From NCBI GenBank assembly GCA_913054445.1, contig CAJXIK010000157.1:1-5174 (forward strand): a DNA stretch of 5,174 nt, in the 5' to 3' direction. The translations under genes and the position numbers were made by a program. Of this stretch, positions 5,033 to 5,174 are shown piece after piece. The stretch is from an uncultured Bermanella sp. GTDB taxonomy: Bacteria; Pseudomonadota; Gammaproteobacteria; Pseudomonadales; Oceanobacteraceae. The notes beneath the pieces were generated by a model. That model saw nothing but the letters and a program-made list of their open reading frames with translations. It was not told the DNA's origin and did not search any database. Each line of letters begins with the position of its first letter. The stretch's first letter is position 1.

Positions 5033-5174
5033 TATCGCGCACGGGGTACGTTGTTCCTTGTTTTAATTAGGCCTATCGCGCACGGGGTGCGTTGTTCCTT
5101 GTTCTAATTAGATCTTATCGCGCACGGGGTGCGTTGATCCTTGTTTTAATTAGGCCTATCGCGCACGGGGTGCG
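5033..5174. repeat. Tandem array of 41-42 bp repeats, truncated by window end
   Basis: Three full copies (5033-5073, 41 bp; 5074-5115, 42 bp; 5116-5156, 41 bp) and the first 18 bp of a fourth (5157-5174). Each copy begins TATCGCGCACGGGGT and continues through CCTTGTT to a TAATTAG end. Copies differ at only a few places: A instead of G at 5048 in copy 1, C at 5104 in copy 2, A at 5137 in copy 3, and ATCT instead of GCC at the end of copy 2. Copies 2-4 contain the short hairpin CGCAC-GGG-GTGCG (5079-5091, 5121-5133, 5162-5174). The whole unit is conserved, so there are no spacers and it is not a CRISPR array. The period is not a multiple of three and stops occur, so it is not coding. The number of copies beyond the edge is unknown. 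Confidence 0.95.

Noticed and set aside
5033..5174. CRISPR array
   Set aside because: The whole 41-42 bp unit is conserved between copies; there are no variable spacers, and no cas genes are nearby.

Overview
The window looks like a piece of a gammaproteobacterial chromosome. The reasons are a class I (enterobacterial/Pseudomonas-type) adenylate cyclase, a near-E. coli L28/L33 pair, and a formamidopyrimidine-DNA glycosylase directly behind them. The cyclase is longer than the E. coli enzyme, by about 110 C-terminal residues. From memory this fits the Pseudomonas/marine gammaproteobacterial form better than the enteric one. I cannot name a genus.

Layout. Positions 10-2883 (minus strand) hold a complete cyaA-type gene. 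A 417-bp divergent intergenic region (2884-3300) follows. It carries two good plus-strand promoter candidates, a long imperfect hairpin right after the first, and a structured leader whose last stem covers the rpmB Shine-Dalgarno. rpmB (3301-3537) and rpmG (3549-3713) form a tight two-gene operon closed by a strong intrinsic terminator (3729-3758). mutM (3788-4636) and a small gene for an exported, membrane-anchored protein of unknown function (4705-5031) follow on the same strand. The window ends in a tandem array of 41-42 bp repeats (5033-5174) that starts two bases after the last stop codon and runs off the edge.

How the genes relate. rpmB and rpmG encode two 50S proteins and use T-ending, highly-expressed-type codons, unlike the more GC-rich cyaA and mutM. 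mutM behind rpmBG is the arrangement known from E. coli, where radC lies upstream; here a divergent adenylate cyclase gene occupies that side. Nothing suggests that cyaA works together with the ribosomal and repair genes.

Most of the window is ordinary housekeeping DNA. The parts not explained by known genes are the terminal repeat array, whose junctions stay palindromic although their sequence changes, and the structured RNA elements upstream of rpmB. I see no sign of a new multi-gene system.
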